Part shown: piece by piece, positions 7,110-15,503 of the stretch
Layout: each line of letters opens with the position of its first letter
Position numbering within the stretch: position 1 is the first letter of the stretch
NCBI GenBank assembly: GCA_046760105.1
Contig: JBHIDJ010000005.1
Span: 1-64,000, forward strand
From: JBHIDJ01 sp046760105
GTDB taxonomy: Bacteria > Pseudomonadota > Gammaproteobacteria > Acidiferrobacterales > SPGG2
Reading direction: 5' to 3'
DNA: 64,000 bases
Translations under genes and position numbers: made by a program
Notes under the pieces: generated by a model
Told to the model about the DNA's origin: nothing
The model's input: the letters and a program-made list of their open reading frames with translations, nothing else
Databases searched by the model: none

Positions 7110-9359
7110 TTAGCTGGGGTTCTGAATATCGAAGATGAGCTCGCCCTTCTTCGCCGACACCTTCACGTGCCCGCCATGAGCGAGCCTGCCAAACAGGAGC
7201 TCGTCGGCCAGGGGTTTCTTGATCCTCTCCTGGATGAGGCGTGCCATCGGGCGAGCGCCCATGACCGGGTCGTGTCCATGCGTAGCGAGCCATTTGCGCG
7301 CGGCGGCCTCCAGTTCAATGGTAACGTGTCTGTCGGCTAGCTGCGCTTCCAGTTCCAGTATGAATTTGTCGACCACGTGCCCGATGGTTTCCTCATCTAA
7401 CGACTTGAAGTGAATGATCGCATCCAGGCGGTTGCGAAACTCAGGGTTGAACATGCGGTTGATATCTTGCATCTCGTCACCGCTGTGATCCTGGCGCGTA
7501 AAGCCCATACTGGCGCGGCCCAGACGCTCGGCCCCGGCATTGGTCGTCATCACCAGAATCACATTGCGGAAATCCGATTTGCGACCGTTGTTGTCGGTCA
7601 GCGTACCGTGGTCCATCACCTGCAGTAACAGATTAAACACATCCGGGTGCGCTTTCTCGATCTCGTCCAGGAGCAGCACTGCGTGCGGGTGTTTGTTGAC
7701 GGCCTCGGTCAAGAGCCCCCCCTGGTCGAAACCGACATAGCCAGGGGGTGCGCCGATCAGGCGTGAAACCGTATGTCGTTCCATATACTCCGACATATCA
7801 AAGCGGATCAACTCGACACCCATGACTTGTGCGAGTTGCCGCGTGACCTCGGTCTTACCGACACCTGTGGGGCCCGAGAACAGATAATTACCAACCGGCT
7901 TTTCCGGCTGCCCAAGGCCCGTCCGTGAAAGCTTAATCGAGGTCGCCAATGCCTCAATCGCTTCGTCCTGACCGAACACCACCATTTTCAGATCGCGTTC
8001 CAGATTACGCAGCGCGTCGCGATCCGACGTGGAAACGCTCTTTGGCGGAATGCGTGCCATCTTGGCAATGATGCTTTCGACGTCGTGAACACCGATGGTC
8101 TTCTTCCGTTTGCTTGCCGGCAACAGATGCAGGCTCGCACCGGCTTCATCAATCACATCGATCGCCTTGTCTGGCAGATACCGATCGTTAATGTAGCGGT
8201 GCGATAACTCCACGGCACTGCGCAAAGCCTGATGCGTATACTTCACCTGGTGATGTTCTTCGAACCGACTCTTGAGGCCACGCAGGATCTGCACCGTCTC
8301 GTCTATCGAGGGTTCGGTCACGTCGATCTTTTGAAAACGTCGGGACAGTGCGCGGTCCTTCTCGAATATATTGCGGTACTCGTTATACGTGGTAGAACCG
8401 ATGCACTTGAGGTCTCCCGATTGCAGCACCGGCTTAAGCAGATTGGATGCATCCATGGCACCACCCGAGGCCGCGCCGGCACCGATCACAGTATGGATCT
8501 CATCAATAAACAGGATGGCGTGCTGCTCCTTCTTGAGTTGCTGCAACACGGCCTTTAGGCGCTTCTCGAAATCCCCGCGGTACTTAGTCCCGGCCAGCAA
8601 GGCACCCATATCAAGCGCATAGATGTTACTCGCTTCCAATACTTCAGGAACTTCGCTATCGACGATCTTCTTCGCGAGGCCTTCGGCGATCGCGGTCTTG
8701 CCGACGCCCGATTCACCTACGTATAACGGATTGTTCTTGCGCCGCCGGCACAAGACCTGGATCGTGCGCTCGACTTCCTTCTCGCGTCCGATCAACGGAT
8801 CAATCTTACCCTGGCGCGCCTGTTCATTGAGGTGGACCGCAAAAACGTCCAGCGGGCTGCGTTCGGGCGCCGGTGTCCCATCGTCGGGCTCCTCCGCAGA
8901 TGGAAGTTCCCCCTGACCTTCCTCCGGCACCTTGGAGATGCCGTGGGAGATATAGTTCACGACATCAAAGCGCGTGATATTCTGCTTATAAAGGAAGTAA
9001 ACAGCATGCGACTCTTTCTCCGCCAGTATCGCGACCAAGACATTGGCTCCGGTCACCTCTCTCTTACCAGCCCCCTGCACATGCAACACCGCCCGCTGAA
9101 TCACTCGTTGAAAACCAAGCGTCGGATGGGTGTCGATCTCGCTGCCCGCCGGTAGCGTCGGCACGTTTTCTTCAAGAAACTCGTTGAGATTTCGGCGCAG
9201 CTCGCCGATGTCACCGCCACAGGCACGCAGCACCCGCGCCGCTGTTGGATTGTCCAACAGGGCGTTGAGCAAATGCTCCACTGTTATGTATTCGTGCCGT
9301 TTCTCGCGTGCGCCCTGGAAAGCGGCGTTCAGCGAGGTCTCTAACTCCGACGATAACAT
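7110..9359 (-). CDS. clpA: ATP-dependent Clp protease ATP-binding subunit ClpA
   Basis: ClpA is a hexameric AAA+ unfoldase that feeds substrates, including N-degron proteins delivered by ClpS, into ClpP. The 749-residue protein has the Clp N-domain (about 1-145), a first AAA module with Walker A GESGVGKTAIAEG and Walker B AILFIDEIHT, and a second AAA module with GPTGVGKTEVTRQ and HAVLLLDEIEKAHPDVFN. It lacks the long middle domain of ClpB. I chose the ATG at 9359, preceded by GGAG; an in-frame TTG lies one codon upstream. clpS lies just upstream on the same strand. Confidence 0.96.
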   Translation of the reverse strand: MLSSELETSLNAAFQGAREKRHEYITVEHLLNALLDNPTAARVLRACGGDIGELRRNLNEFLEENVPTLPAGSEIDTHPTLGFQRVIQRAVLHVQGAGKREVTGANVLVAILAEKESHAVYFLYKQNITRFDVVNYISHGISKVPEEGQGELPSAEEPDDGTPAPERSPLDVFAVHLNEQARQGKIDPLIGREKEVERTIQVLCRRRKNNPLYVGESGVGKTAIAEGLAKKIVDSEVPEVLEASNIYALDMGALLAGTKYRGDFEKRLKAVLQQLKKEQHAILFIDEIHTVIGAGAASGGAMDASNLLKPVLQSGDLKCIGSTTYNEYRNIFEKDRALSRRFQKIDVTEPSIDETVQILRGLKSRFEEHHQVKYTHQALRSAVELSHRYINDRYLPDKAIDVIDEAGASLHLLPASKRKKTIGVHDVESIIAKMARIPPKSVSTSDRDALRNLERDLKMVVFGQDEAIEALATSIKLSRTGLGQPEKPVGNYLFSGPTGVGKTEVTRQLAQVMGVELIRFDMSEYMERHTVSRLIGAPPGYVGFDQGGLLTEAVNKHPHAVLLLDEIEKAHPDVFNLLLQVMDHGTLTDNNGRKSDFRNVILVMTTNAGAERLGRASMGFTRQDHSGDEMQDINRMFNPEFRNRLDAIIHFKSLDEETIGHVVDKFILELEAQLADRHVTIELEAAARKWLATHGHDPVMGARPMARLIQERIKKPLADELLFGRLAHGGHVKVSAKKGELIFDIQNPS

Positions 9360-9381
9360 CAAAAATCTCCGCGGTTGCTAC

Positions 9382-9699
9382 CTATGCAGGCTCCATGGTG
9401 CACTGCAACGGGTGCCGATTCTCGCGCGCACAGGTCATAACCTGCTTCACCTTCGTCTCCGCGATGTCGCGAGTGTACACGCCACACACGCCGATGCCCT
9501 TCTGGTGGACGTGCAACATAATTCGCGTCGCCTCCGTACGGGTCTTACGGAAAAATCGCTCCAAGATCACCACCACGAACTCCATAGGAGTATAGTCATC
9601 ATTCAGTAAGATAACTTTATATAGGTCCGGCTTTTTAAGCTTAGGTCTGGCTTCTTGGACGGGAAGACCGTCAAGGGGCTGCGGGTGTTTAACGCTCAT
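9382..9699 (-). CDS. clpS: ATP-dependent Clp protease adaptor ClpS
   Basis: ClpS binds N-terminal Leu, Phe, Tyr or Trp and delivers the protein to ClpA. The 105-residue sequence shows the family core YKVILLNDDYTPMEFVVVIL, the following helix FFRKTRTEATRIMLHVHQKG and the GVCGVYTRDIAETKV block, which hold the Asn-Asp and His residues of the binding pocket. It lies 22 bases upstream of clpA in the same operon and is divergent from cspD. Confidence 0.96.
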   Translation of the reverse strand: MSVKHPQPLDGLPVQEARPKLKKPDLYKVILLNDDYTPMEFVVVILERFFRKTRTEATRIMLHVHQKGIGVCGVYTRDIAETKVKQVMTCARENRHPLQCTMEPA

Positions 9700-9791
9700 G
9701 GTCGTAAGAATACTCGATTTTGCTTGCCTTCCGAATCGCTCATTTTGCGGCCCACAGATAAAATTTCAACCCTAAAATTATGGCATGAATT

Positions 9792-9820
9792 TTGAGACTC
9801 TACGCTCGCCCTGATATGCT
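9792..9820 (+). promoter_or_regulatory. Predicted sigma-70 promoter of the cold-shock gene
   Basis: TTGAGA (9792-9797) and TATGCT (9815-9820) are separated by exactly 17 bases. The -10 box is preceded by TGA, an extended -10 arrangement. Transcription would start near 9827, leaving about 140 bases of 5' leader before the cspD start. Confidence 0.5.
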
Positions 9821-9969
9821 TTTTTGGGCTAATTTCCATTCAGATGACTTGACTTAGATAAAAAAAGAAGGATCATGATTGTACCCGCGTGGTAACGAAA
9901 TCGCGGGATTCATATAACCAACGTGCGGTAGAGCCAGTGTCGCACGCTAGCAGTACTAGGGGGATGGGT

Positions 9970-10179
9970 ATGGCAACAGGAACTGTAAAGTGGTTCAACG
10001 CCAGCAAAGGGTATGGATTTATTATTCCCAACGATGGCGGCTCCGATGTTTTTGCGCATTTCTCGGCTATTCAAATGGAAGGCTATAAATCCCTGAAGCA
10101 GGGACAACAGGTGGAGTATGATGTTCAGGACGGCCCTAAGGGCCCACAAGCTTCGAACATTCGGACCGTTTCCGAGTAG
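9970..10179 (+). CDS. cspD: Cold-shock-domain protein, CspD-like
   Basis: This small OB-fold protein of 69 residues binds single-stranded nucleic acid. It carries both RNA-binding motifs: GYGFI (RNP1-like) and DVFAHFSAI (RNP2). The ATG at 9970 is chosen because AGGGGG lies about six bases upstream and because MATGTVKWFNASKGYGFI is the family's normal N-terminus. A longer in-frame GTG reading from 9889 has no family support. The symbol cspD follows the conserved position divergent from clpS; another Csp paralogue is possible. Confidence 0.85.
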   Translation: MATGTVKWFNASKGYGFIIPNDGGSDVFAHFSAIQMEGYKSLKQGQQVEYDVQDGPKGPQASNIRTVSE

Positions 10180-10210
10180 GCATTACGCCGACCGGTTTTG
10201 TTTTTACAAG

Positions 10211-10233
10211 ACCCGGCGTTAGCCGGGTTTTTT
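10211..10233 (+). terminator. Intrinsic terminator after cspD
   Basis: A 7-bp GC-rich stem (ACCCGGC paired with GCCGGGT, loop GTTA) runs directly into six T residues. It lies 31 bases past the stop codon. Confidence 0.85.
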
Positions 10234-10282
10234 CTGCACTAATACGGGGCGTATCGTCACCCGCCCGAGACATGTCCATCCT

Positions 10283-11425
10283 ATGAATGCAGCAGACACA
10301 AAGCACGTCTTCGTTGGACTATCCGGCGGCGTCGACTCTGCTGTGGCCGCGCTGCTGCTGCAGCGGCGGGGATATCGCGTCACCGCCTTGTTCATGAAGA
10401 ATTGGGAAGAGGATGACGATAGGGATTATTGCGCCGCCGCTGAGGACTACAGGATCGCCAGCGGCGTCTGTGAGCGATTGGAGATTCCGCTCCTCGGCAT
10501 CAACTTCTCCGCCGAGTACTGGGACCTTGTCTTTAGCCGCTTTCTCAGCGAGCTCGCGGCCGGACGCACGCCCAACCCGGATGTCCTATGCAACAGGGAA
10601 ATCAAGTTCAGGGCCTTTTTGGACTACGCGCGGGCTAAGGGTGCAGACCTTATCGCCACTGGCCATTACGCGCGCGTCGCCCACGCCGATGGCCGTTACC
10701 AGTTGCTCAAGGGGTGCGACACCAACAAGGACCAAAGCTATTTTCTCTACACGCTCGGCCAACGCGAACTCGCGAGGATTGAATTCCCTCTTGGCGGTTT
10801 AGAGAAACTCCAGGTGCGCACGTTAGCACGTCAGGCCGGGCTGCCGAATTACGCACGAAAAGACAGCACCGGGATCTGCTTTATCGGCGAGCGCCCGTTT
10901 AAGGCGTTCTTGCACCGCTACTTACCGCGTCGTCCGGGCGAGATCCGGGCGCTGACGGGTGAAACCAAAGGCGAACACGATGGCGTCATGTATTACACCA
11001 TCGGCCAACGCCACGGGCTGAGCATCGGTGGCCGCGGGGAACCGTGGTTTGTAGCTGACAAGGACCCAGCGCGAAACATCCTCTATGTGGTACAGGGACA
11101 TAACCACCCGGCGCTTTTCAGCACGGCATTGGGGGCGGATAGCGTCCATTGGGTGGCCGGATCAGCTCCCGCGTTGCCGCTCGCCTGTCGTGCCAAGATC
11201 CGTTATCGTCAGACCGAAGCGGCCTGCCTGATCGAAAGAGGACCGGCGGACACTCTGCAACTCACCTTTTCGCATGCGCAACGCGCGGTCACGGCCGGTC
11301 AGTCAGTCGTGTTCTACCGCGGCGATGCGTGTCTAGGCGGCGGGATCATTACCCGTGCGTTCAGACATAAGGCAGCGCTGGGGGTGAGTAGCGCGCGCAC
11401 AGCCGAACCGGCCGCTCAGTTTTAA
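10283..11425 (+). CDS. mnmA: tRNA-specific 2-thiouridylase MnmA
   Basis: MnmA thiolates U34 of tRNAs for Lys, Glu and Gln using sulfur relayed from cysteine desulfurase. The 380-residue protein has the PP-loop FVGLSGGVDSAVAALLL at the N-terminus, the catalytic Cys in GRTPNPDVLCNREIKF (about residue 110) and the second Cys in RKDSTGICFIGERPF (about 200). In E. coli the next genes are hflD and purB. Here hflD is missing and a modified purB follows after 97 bases. Confidence 0.95.
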   Translation: MNAADTKHVFVGLSGGVDSAVAALLLQRRGYRVTALFMKNWEEDDDRDYCAAAEDYRIASGVCERLEIPLLGINFSAEYWDLVFSRFLSELAAGRTPNPDVLCNREIKFRAFLDYARAKGADLIATGHYARVAHADGRYQLLKGCDTNKDQSYFLYTLGQRELARIEFPLGGLEKLQVRTLARQAGLPNYARKDSTGICFIGERPFKAFLHRYLPRRPGEIRALTGETKGEHDGVMYYTIGQRHGLSIGGRGEPWFVADKDPARNILYVVQGHNHPALFSTALGADSVHWVAGSAPALPLACRAKIRYRQTEAACLIERGPADTLQLTFSHAQRAVTAGQSVVFYRGDACLGGGIITRAFRHKAALGVSSARTAEPAAQF

Positions 11426-11522
11426 AAACCAGGCCGATAATTGCACACGTCGTGGTAAGGGTACATCTCTCCCATTGGCAGGTGGCTGCAAGAACTGGTA
11501 ATATCTTACTAGAAGCGCAGCT

Positions 11523-13106
11523 GTGACCATCCTCTCCGTCAACCAAATCATCGAGTTTCTGGAAACCCAAAAGGGTCGCCTGCCCAGGATCGCCAAAGAG
11601 GCTGGTCTCGGCTTGGAGTGGTTGCGAAAACTGGTGGCGGGGCACATCCATGATCCCGGGGCCAGCAAGATCGAAAAGCTGCGTGAGTACATAAACCATC
11701 AGCCCGGCCGCCAAACTGAACTCGATCGCGCAAGCCTCGCCGCCTTATCACCGCTGGACGGGCGCTACCGGCAAAAGGTCGCGCTACTCGCTCCCATTTT
11801 CAGCGAGTTTGGATTAATACGCAATCGTGTCCACGTAGAAGTGGCGTGGCTAATGTGGCTCGCGCAGCATCCGCAAATCAAGGAGGTACTAGCGCTTTCT
11901 CCAGCGGCCGCTGCGAAGCTAACCAACATCGCCGACGGTTTCTCGGAACGCGACGCGTTTCGGATAAAGCAGCTCGAGAGTGAGATCAATCACGACGTCA
12001 AGGCGGTGGAATATTTTCTCAGGGAAAAGATCTGTGACACGGCTGAGCTCGACGCGGCTAAAGAATTCGTTCACTTCGCGTGTACATCGGAGGACATCAA
12101 CAACCTCGCCTATGGACTGATGCTGATCGAGGCGCGTGCCGACATTCTGCTGCCGCGCATGGATCAGCTCGTCGCGACGCTGGAAGACCTTGCAGAGCGT
12201 CACGCAGACCAACCGATGCTCGGGCGAACCCATGGGCAGCCGGCGTCCCCGACGACACTTGGCAAAGAAATAGCAAATGTGGCCGTGCGTCTGCGGCGCC
12301 AGCGACAGCAGCTGGCGGCGGTCAAAATCATGGGCAAATTTAACGGTGCCGTGGGCAACTACAATGCCCACGTCGTCGCCTACCCGGATATCGATTGGCC
12401 AGCAGTGACCAAGGCTTTCGTGAAACAGCTGGGGTTGAGCTGGAACCCTTATACCACCCAGATTGAACCGCACGACTACATGGCCGAGCTGTTCCATACG
12501 CTTAGCCGATTCAACACGGCGTTGATTGATTTCAACCGCGACGCCTGGTCATACATATCACTCGGTTACTTCAAACAGAAGATACGGACGGGTGACGTTG
12601 GTTCATCGACAATGCCGCATAAGGTTAACCCCATCGACTTTGAGAACTCCGAAGGCAATCTCGGGCTCGCGAATACGCTGCTCGGTCATCTCGCCGACAA
12701 GCTCCCGATAAGTCGCTGGCAGCGCGATCTCACCGACTCTACTGTCTTGCGCAATATCGGTGTTGCCTTCGGCTACTGCGTGCTTGCTTATGATTCGTGC
12801 CTAAACGGGCTCAACAAGATTGACGCTGACCCAGAGCGTCTTGCGCGAGATCTGGACAACAGCTGGGAGGTGTTGGCGGAGGCCATTCAGACTGTCTTAC
12901 GCCGCCACGGCGTCGAGCAGCCCTATGAGAAGCTCAAGCATTATTCGCGCGGTAAGACGGACATCAACCGTGAGTCACTGCGGCGATTCATCGACTCTCT
13001 AGATATACCAGCAAACGCCAAACAGGGGTTACTCGCGTTGCGGCCAGCAAATTATACGGGCAATGCCGCTACCCTGGCCGCGGGGGTGCGTAAACAAGAC
13101 GACTGA
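11523..13106 (+). CDS. purB: Adenylosuccinate lyase with an N-terminal HTH-like domain
   Basis: PurB catalyses two fumarate-releasing steps in purine synthesis. Residues from about 68 onward match the whole enzyme, beginning with SLAALSPLDGRYRQKVALL. They include the catalytic loop GSSTMPHKVNPIDFENSEGN and the DAWSYISLGYFKQKIRTG region. Residues 1-62 are extra and resemble a small phage-type helix-turn-helix: GRLPRIAKEAGLGLEWLRKL followed by GASKIEKLREYI. No ATG, GTG or TTG codon lies at the expected PurB start, so translation should begin in the extension, at the GTG at 11523. The length is 527 residues against about 456 normally. The hflD gene that usually separates mnmA and purB is absent. 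The HTH assignment is inference from pattern. Confidence 0.9.
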   Translation: MTILSVNQIIEFLETQKGRLPRIAKEAGLGLEWLRKLVAGHIHDPGASKIEKLREYINHQPGRQTELDRASLAALSPLDGRYRQKVALLAPIFSEFGLIRNRVHVEVAWLMWLAQHPQIKEVLALSPAAAAKLTNIADGFSERDAFRIKQLESEINHDVKAVEYFLREKICDTAELDAAKEFVHFACTSEDINNLAYGLMLIEARADILLPRMDQLVATLEDLAERHADQPMLGRTHGQPASPTTLGKEIANVAVRLRRQRQQLAAVKIMGKFNGAVGNYNAHVVAYPDIDWPAVTKAFVKQLGLSWNPYTTQIEPHDYMAELFHTLSRFNTALIDFNRDAWSYISLGYFKQKIRTGDVGSSTMPHKVNPIDFENSEGNLGLANTLLGHLADKLPISRWQRDLTDSTVLRNIGVAFGYCVLAYDSCLNGLNKIDADPERLARDLDNSWEVLAEAIQTVLRRHGVEQPYEKLKHYSRGKTDINRESLRRFIDSLDIPANAKQGLLALRPANYTGNAATLAAGVRKQDD

Positions 13107-13127
13107 TCGGGGGGCTGCCCGTCTGCC

Positions 13128-13158
13128 AAAAAAACGCCCGTCATGGTTGGCAGGCGTT
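13128..13158 (-). terminator. Terminator for the minus-strand membrane gene
   Basis: On the minus strand AACGCC pairs with GGCGTT across a loop of about 14 bases, followed by seven or eight T residues. It sits between the convergent purB and the 13174-13704 gene and reads in the minus direction. Confidence 0.55.
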
Positions 13159-13173
13159 CACTGGTTTTAGCTA

Positions 13174-13704
13174 TCATCGCTTACGCCTGAGACTCGCCTT
13201 TTTTCTAACCCTCTTTTTGACACCTGTCTTGCGCGCAGGTGCTCGACGCACCACCTTCGTGCTGCTTTCCGTGTGCGGCCGCCGCGATGGTCGCGGACGC
13301 CGCCTTGCGCGAACCGAGGAACCGGTGGCCGAAGAGGCTGGCTTCTGGATCATCGAGAAGAACAATATCGCCGCGACCGACAAAGTGATAACCAGACTGA
13401 AAAAGGTCACCGGATTCTGTGGCATCCCATCGCTGAGAAACATGTGATAAGCCGCCACCAGGCCGAGAAACGCCATAGCCGTAACCGAGGCGTAAACCAG
13501 TTCCTTTATCGGGTTCACGACTCCGATGATAAACAGGACAACAAACGCTAACATGGACGCACCAAGCATTGAGTTCGCGACCGCGTCGTACGGTCCCGTG
13601 CTCAGTAGTGGGTGGACCTCGTTTTGCCCCATAAACAAGGCCAGCGCCCATAGCAAGAACAGAACTGCTGCAATCAACAGGTTCACTTGAATATGCACCT
13701 TCAT
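13174..13704 (-). CDS. Uncharacterised four-helix membrane protein with Arg/Lys-rich tail
   Basis: I do not recognise this 176-residue protein. It shows four hydrophobic segments (about residues 7-26, 45-65, 70-90 and 98-118). About 50 C-terminal residues then contain only short neutral runs between Arg/Lys clusters such as RARRRPRPSRR and GVKKRVRKKASLRRKR. The tail resembles AlgP/histone H1-like segments and could bind nucleic acid or acidic lipids; this is inference. The start ATG at 13704 follows an AGGAG-type site. It is flanked by purB (convergent) and a PLD-like gene (divergent), with no obvious operon partner. Confidence 0.6.
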   Translation of the reverse strand: MKVHIQVNLLIAAVLFLLWALALFMGQNEVHPLLSTGPYDAVANSMLGASMLAFVVLFIIGVVNPIKELVYASVTAMAFLGLVAAYHMFLSDGMPQNPVTFFSLVITLSVAAILFFSMIQKPASSATGSSVRARRRPRPSRRPHTESSTKVVRRAPARKTGVKKRVRKKASLRRKR

Positions 13705-13809
13705 TTACCGTATCTCCTGGTTGTTAGCGCGAATCCCTAGCTATACTTATTAGTACAACAAATATACAGACACAATCCACCTGACAATAGACTTCGCGTG
13801 GAGAATGTA

Positions 13810-14322
13810 ATGGCAACCGGCGAACGAGCATCAACCGGAAAGCGCGATCAACACTTGCGTATCCATGGCCGTGGTGAGGCTCAGGAGATTATCGCCGGCA
13901 TGCTGGCGCAAGCGCGACACAAGGTCTCCATATTTTCGCCGACGCTCGATGGTTATCTCTTTAACACCGCACCTATTGCTAAGGCGTTGGCCAGCTTCGC
14001 CGCCGCCCACCGCAAGAACCTGGTGCGTTTTCTGATCGAAGACGTCGACCAGTCGCTGCACCATAATGCCCGCATAGTCGAGTTATGTCGGCGACTGAGC
14101 GACTTCATCAAGATACGTGCAGTAGATGAGGACCATGCTGGCCTACAGGAGATGTTCCTGATCATCGACGACAATGCGTACCTGCACCAGCCGGATACGC
14201 AGAAACAGGACTACATTGCGGGCTTCGAGGGCACGCGTAAGGCCAAGCATTTCGCAAATCAACATGAGCATATGTGGGAATGCAGTCTAGCGATAACCGC
14301 GATCCATAAACTGGGGCTTTGA
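13810..14322 (+). CDS. Conserved protein of the DUF7931/PLD-like type
   Basis: This 170-residue soluble protein resembles a small phospholipase D-like domain. It opens with an amphipathic stretch, then ARHKVSIFSPTLDGYLFNT (a strand followed by a turn), a FLIEDVDQSLHHNARIVELC segment, and ends with AKHFANQHEHMWECS. No HxK(x)4D catalytic motif is visible, so enzymatic activity is doubtful. I chose the ATG at 13810 because GGAGA lies about six bases upstream; an in-frame GTG at 13798 has no such site. It runs into the following lipoprotein gene with only 17 bases between them, suggesting co-transcription. The family name is from memory. Confidence 0.6.
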   Translation: MATGERASTGKRDQHLRIHGRGEAQEIIAGMLAQARHKVSIFSPTLDGYLFNTAPIAKALASFAAAHRKNLVRFLIEDVDQSLHHNARIVELCRRLSDFIKIRAVDEDHAGLQEMFLIIDDNAYLHQPDTQKQDYIAGFEGTRKAKHFANQHEHMWECSLAITAIHKLGL

Positions 14323-14339
14323 GATATTCCGGTTTGGCT

Positions 14340-14819
14340 ATGCGGCTGGGGAAACTCAACATCGGACGCTGCTTGGCGCTCGCCGTTGCGCTCTTATGGG
14401 GATGTACACACCAACCGGTTCAGGGTCCGTCAGCACCGTCTGACGCGGGCTTCTTGGCAGCACGCTATGCGATTACCATGGTGGGAACTCCTTACCGCTA
14501 CGGCGGCAACACGCCCGGGGGGTTCGACTGCAGCGGGCTCGTGCACTACAGCTACGCGCGCGCCGGCTTCACTGTACCGCGCACTACCCGCCAACAGCGC
14601 AAATACTCCCGGCGGGTAGTTCGGAACGAACTCAGGCCTGGCGACCTGCTCTTCTTCAATCAAAACGGCAAACACGCATCACACGTGGGACTCTACATCG
14701 GTGATAGCCGGTTCGTGCACGCGCCGTCATCCGGGAAACATGTGTACGTCTCTATGATCACCAGCCGTTACTGGCGCCGCCACTTCACGGAAGCCAGACG
14801 CTTCCATCTCGAGCGGTAA
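14340..14819 (+). CDS. NlpC/P60-family lipoprotein peptidase
   Basis: This is a cell-wall hydrolase of the NlpC/P60 Cys-His type, expected to cut peptide stems of peptidoglycan in the periplasm. The catalytic Cys lies in GGFDCSGLVHYSYARAG and the His in ASHVGLYIGDSRFVHAPS. A signal peptide (MRLGKLNIGRCLALAVALLWGC) ends in the lipobox LWGC, so the protein is lipidated. Starting at ATG 14340 gives 159 residues; an in-frame TTG at 14319 would lengthen the signal peptide without benefit. It is probably co-transcribed with the preceding PLD-like gene. Confidence 0.85.
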   Translation: MRLGKLNIGRCLALAVALLWGCTHQPVQGPSAPSDAGFLAARYAITMVGTPYRYGGNTPGGFDCSGLVHYSYARAGFTVPRTTRQQRKYSRRVVRNELRPGDLLFFNQNGKHASHVGLYIGDSRFVHAPSSGKHVYVSMITSRYWRRHFTEARRFHLER

Positions 14820-14821
14820 CG

Positions 14822-15189
14822 TGCACTGTAGCCGCAAACATTCGCATCGGTCAGTCCATTCCGTACGTACAACCGTTTCTCGTCTTATCGCACAAGCACC
14901 TTGGTCTCCAGGCGAACGTCGCTTATCAGAACGTGACGACTGGTTTCGAGGTACTACCGCACCTGTGCGGGGAGCAAGTGGAAATTGAGATCACGCCAAA
15001 GTTGTCGTTCCATACGGGACATGTGATTCAGCCAGTCAGGTTTCATGAACTGCACCACGGTGCTCGTCGACATCGGCAGGTGACCTGAGGAGCGTGCTTG
15101 TAACCAAAAACGCGGTTACGCACGCCATCCTGATCAATGGCGCCACCTTGGCAAGTGAGGCCTACTCCATTATGTTGAAGGTGGAATAG
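14822..15189 (+). pseudogene. Decayed secretin-like (type II/III secretion family) gene fragment
   Basis: The bases after the NlpC gene encode a recognisable protein piece broken by frameshifts. Frame one (14822-15088) reads IRIGQSIPYVQPFLVL and then QNVTTGFEVLPHLCGEQVE, the pattern of the C-terminal beta-domain of small secretin-family proteins. After about 15046 the expected continuation appears one frame over (NCTTVLVDIGR), and from 15082 in the third frame (DLRSVLVTKNAVTHAIL). At least two frameshifts and a missing 5' part show that it is not functional. The family match is from memory of the V-x-Y-x-D-V-x3-F-x-V-L-P pattern and is moderately certain. Confidence 0.45.
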
Positions 15190-15503
15190 CCGAACGCAAC
15201 CACGCACCGACAGTACCCCAAGCCTTACCGAAAGCAAGTCGAGACCGCACGCAACCGCGCTACGGATACGCCGCGCCGCGTGCGGACACTTCGCTCCAGT
15301 GGGTAAGACCTGTCATTGGTGCCGATGCTGCGCAAACCCACGCGACAGGACGATAACTATTTACCGTCCACCGACTTGCTTGCCAATAGCTCATGCCGCA
15401 AGGTTATTGTTTCGAGAATGACATACGACACTGTTGCGCCGACGGGTCCATCAAACAAAGCTTCAAAGTTGCAACCCAAGATTAAAACGCGTAGCCTATC
15501 GAC
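15190..15503. other. Gene-less stretch before sucA
   Basis: This 314-base stretch has no reading frame with family resemblance, no clear hairpin with a T-tract and no strong sigma-70 promoter. It presumably contains the sucA promoter and leader. The sucA start itself lacks a strong AGGAGG. Confidence 0.4.

Noticed and set aside
9771..9795. Sigma-54-like site TGGCAT-N5-TTGA upstream of cspD
   Set aside because: Two mismatches at key positions, and a better sigma-70 promoter overlaps it.
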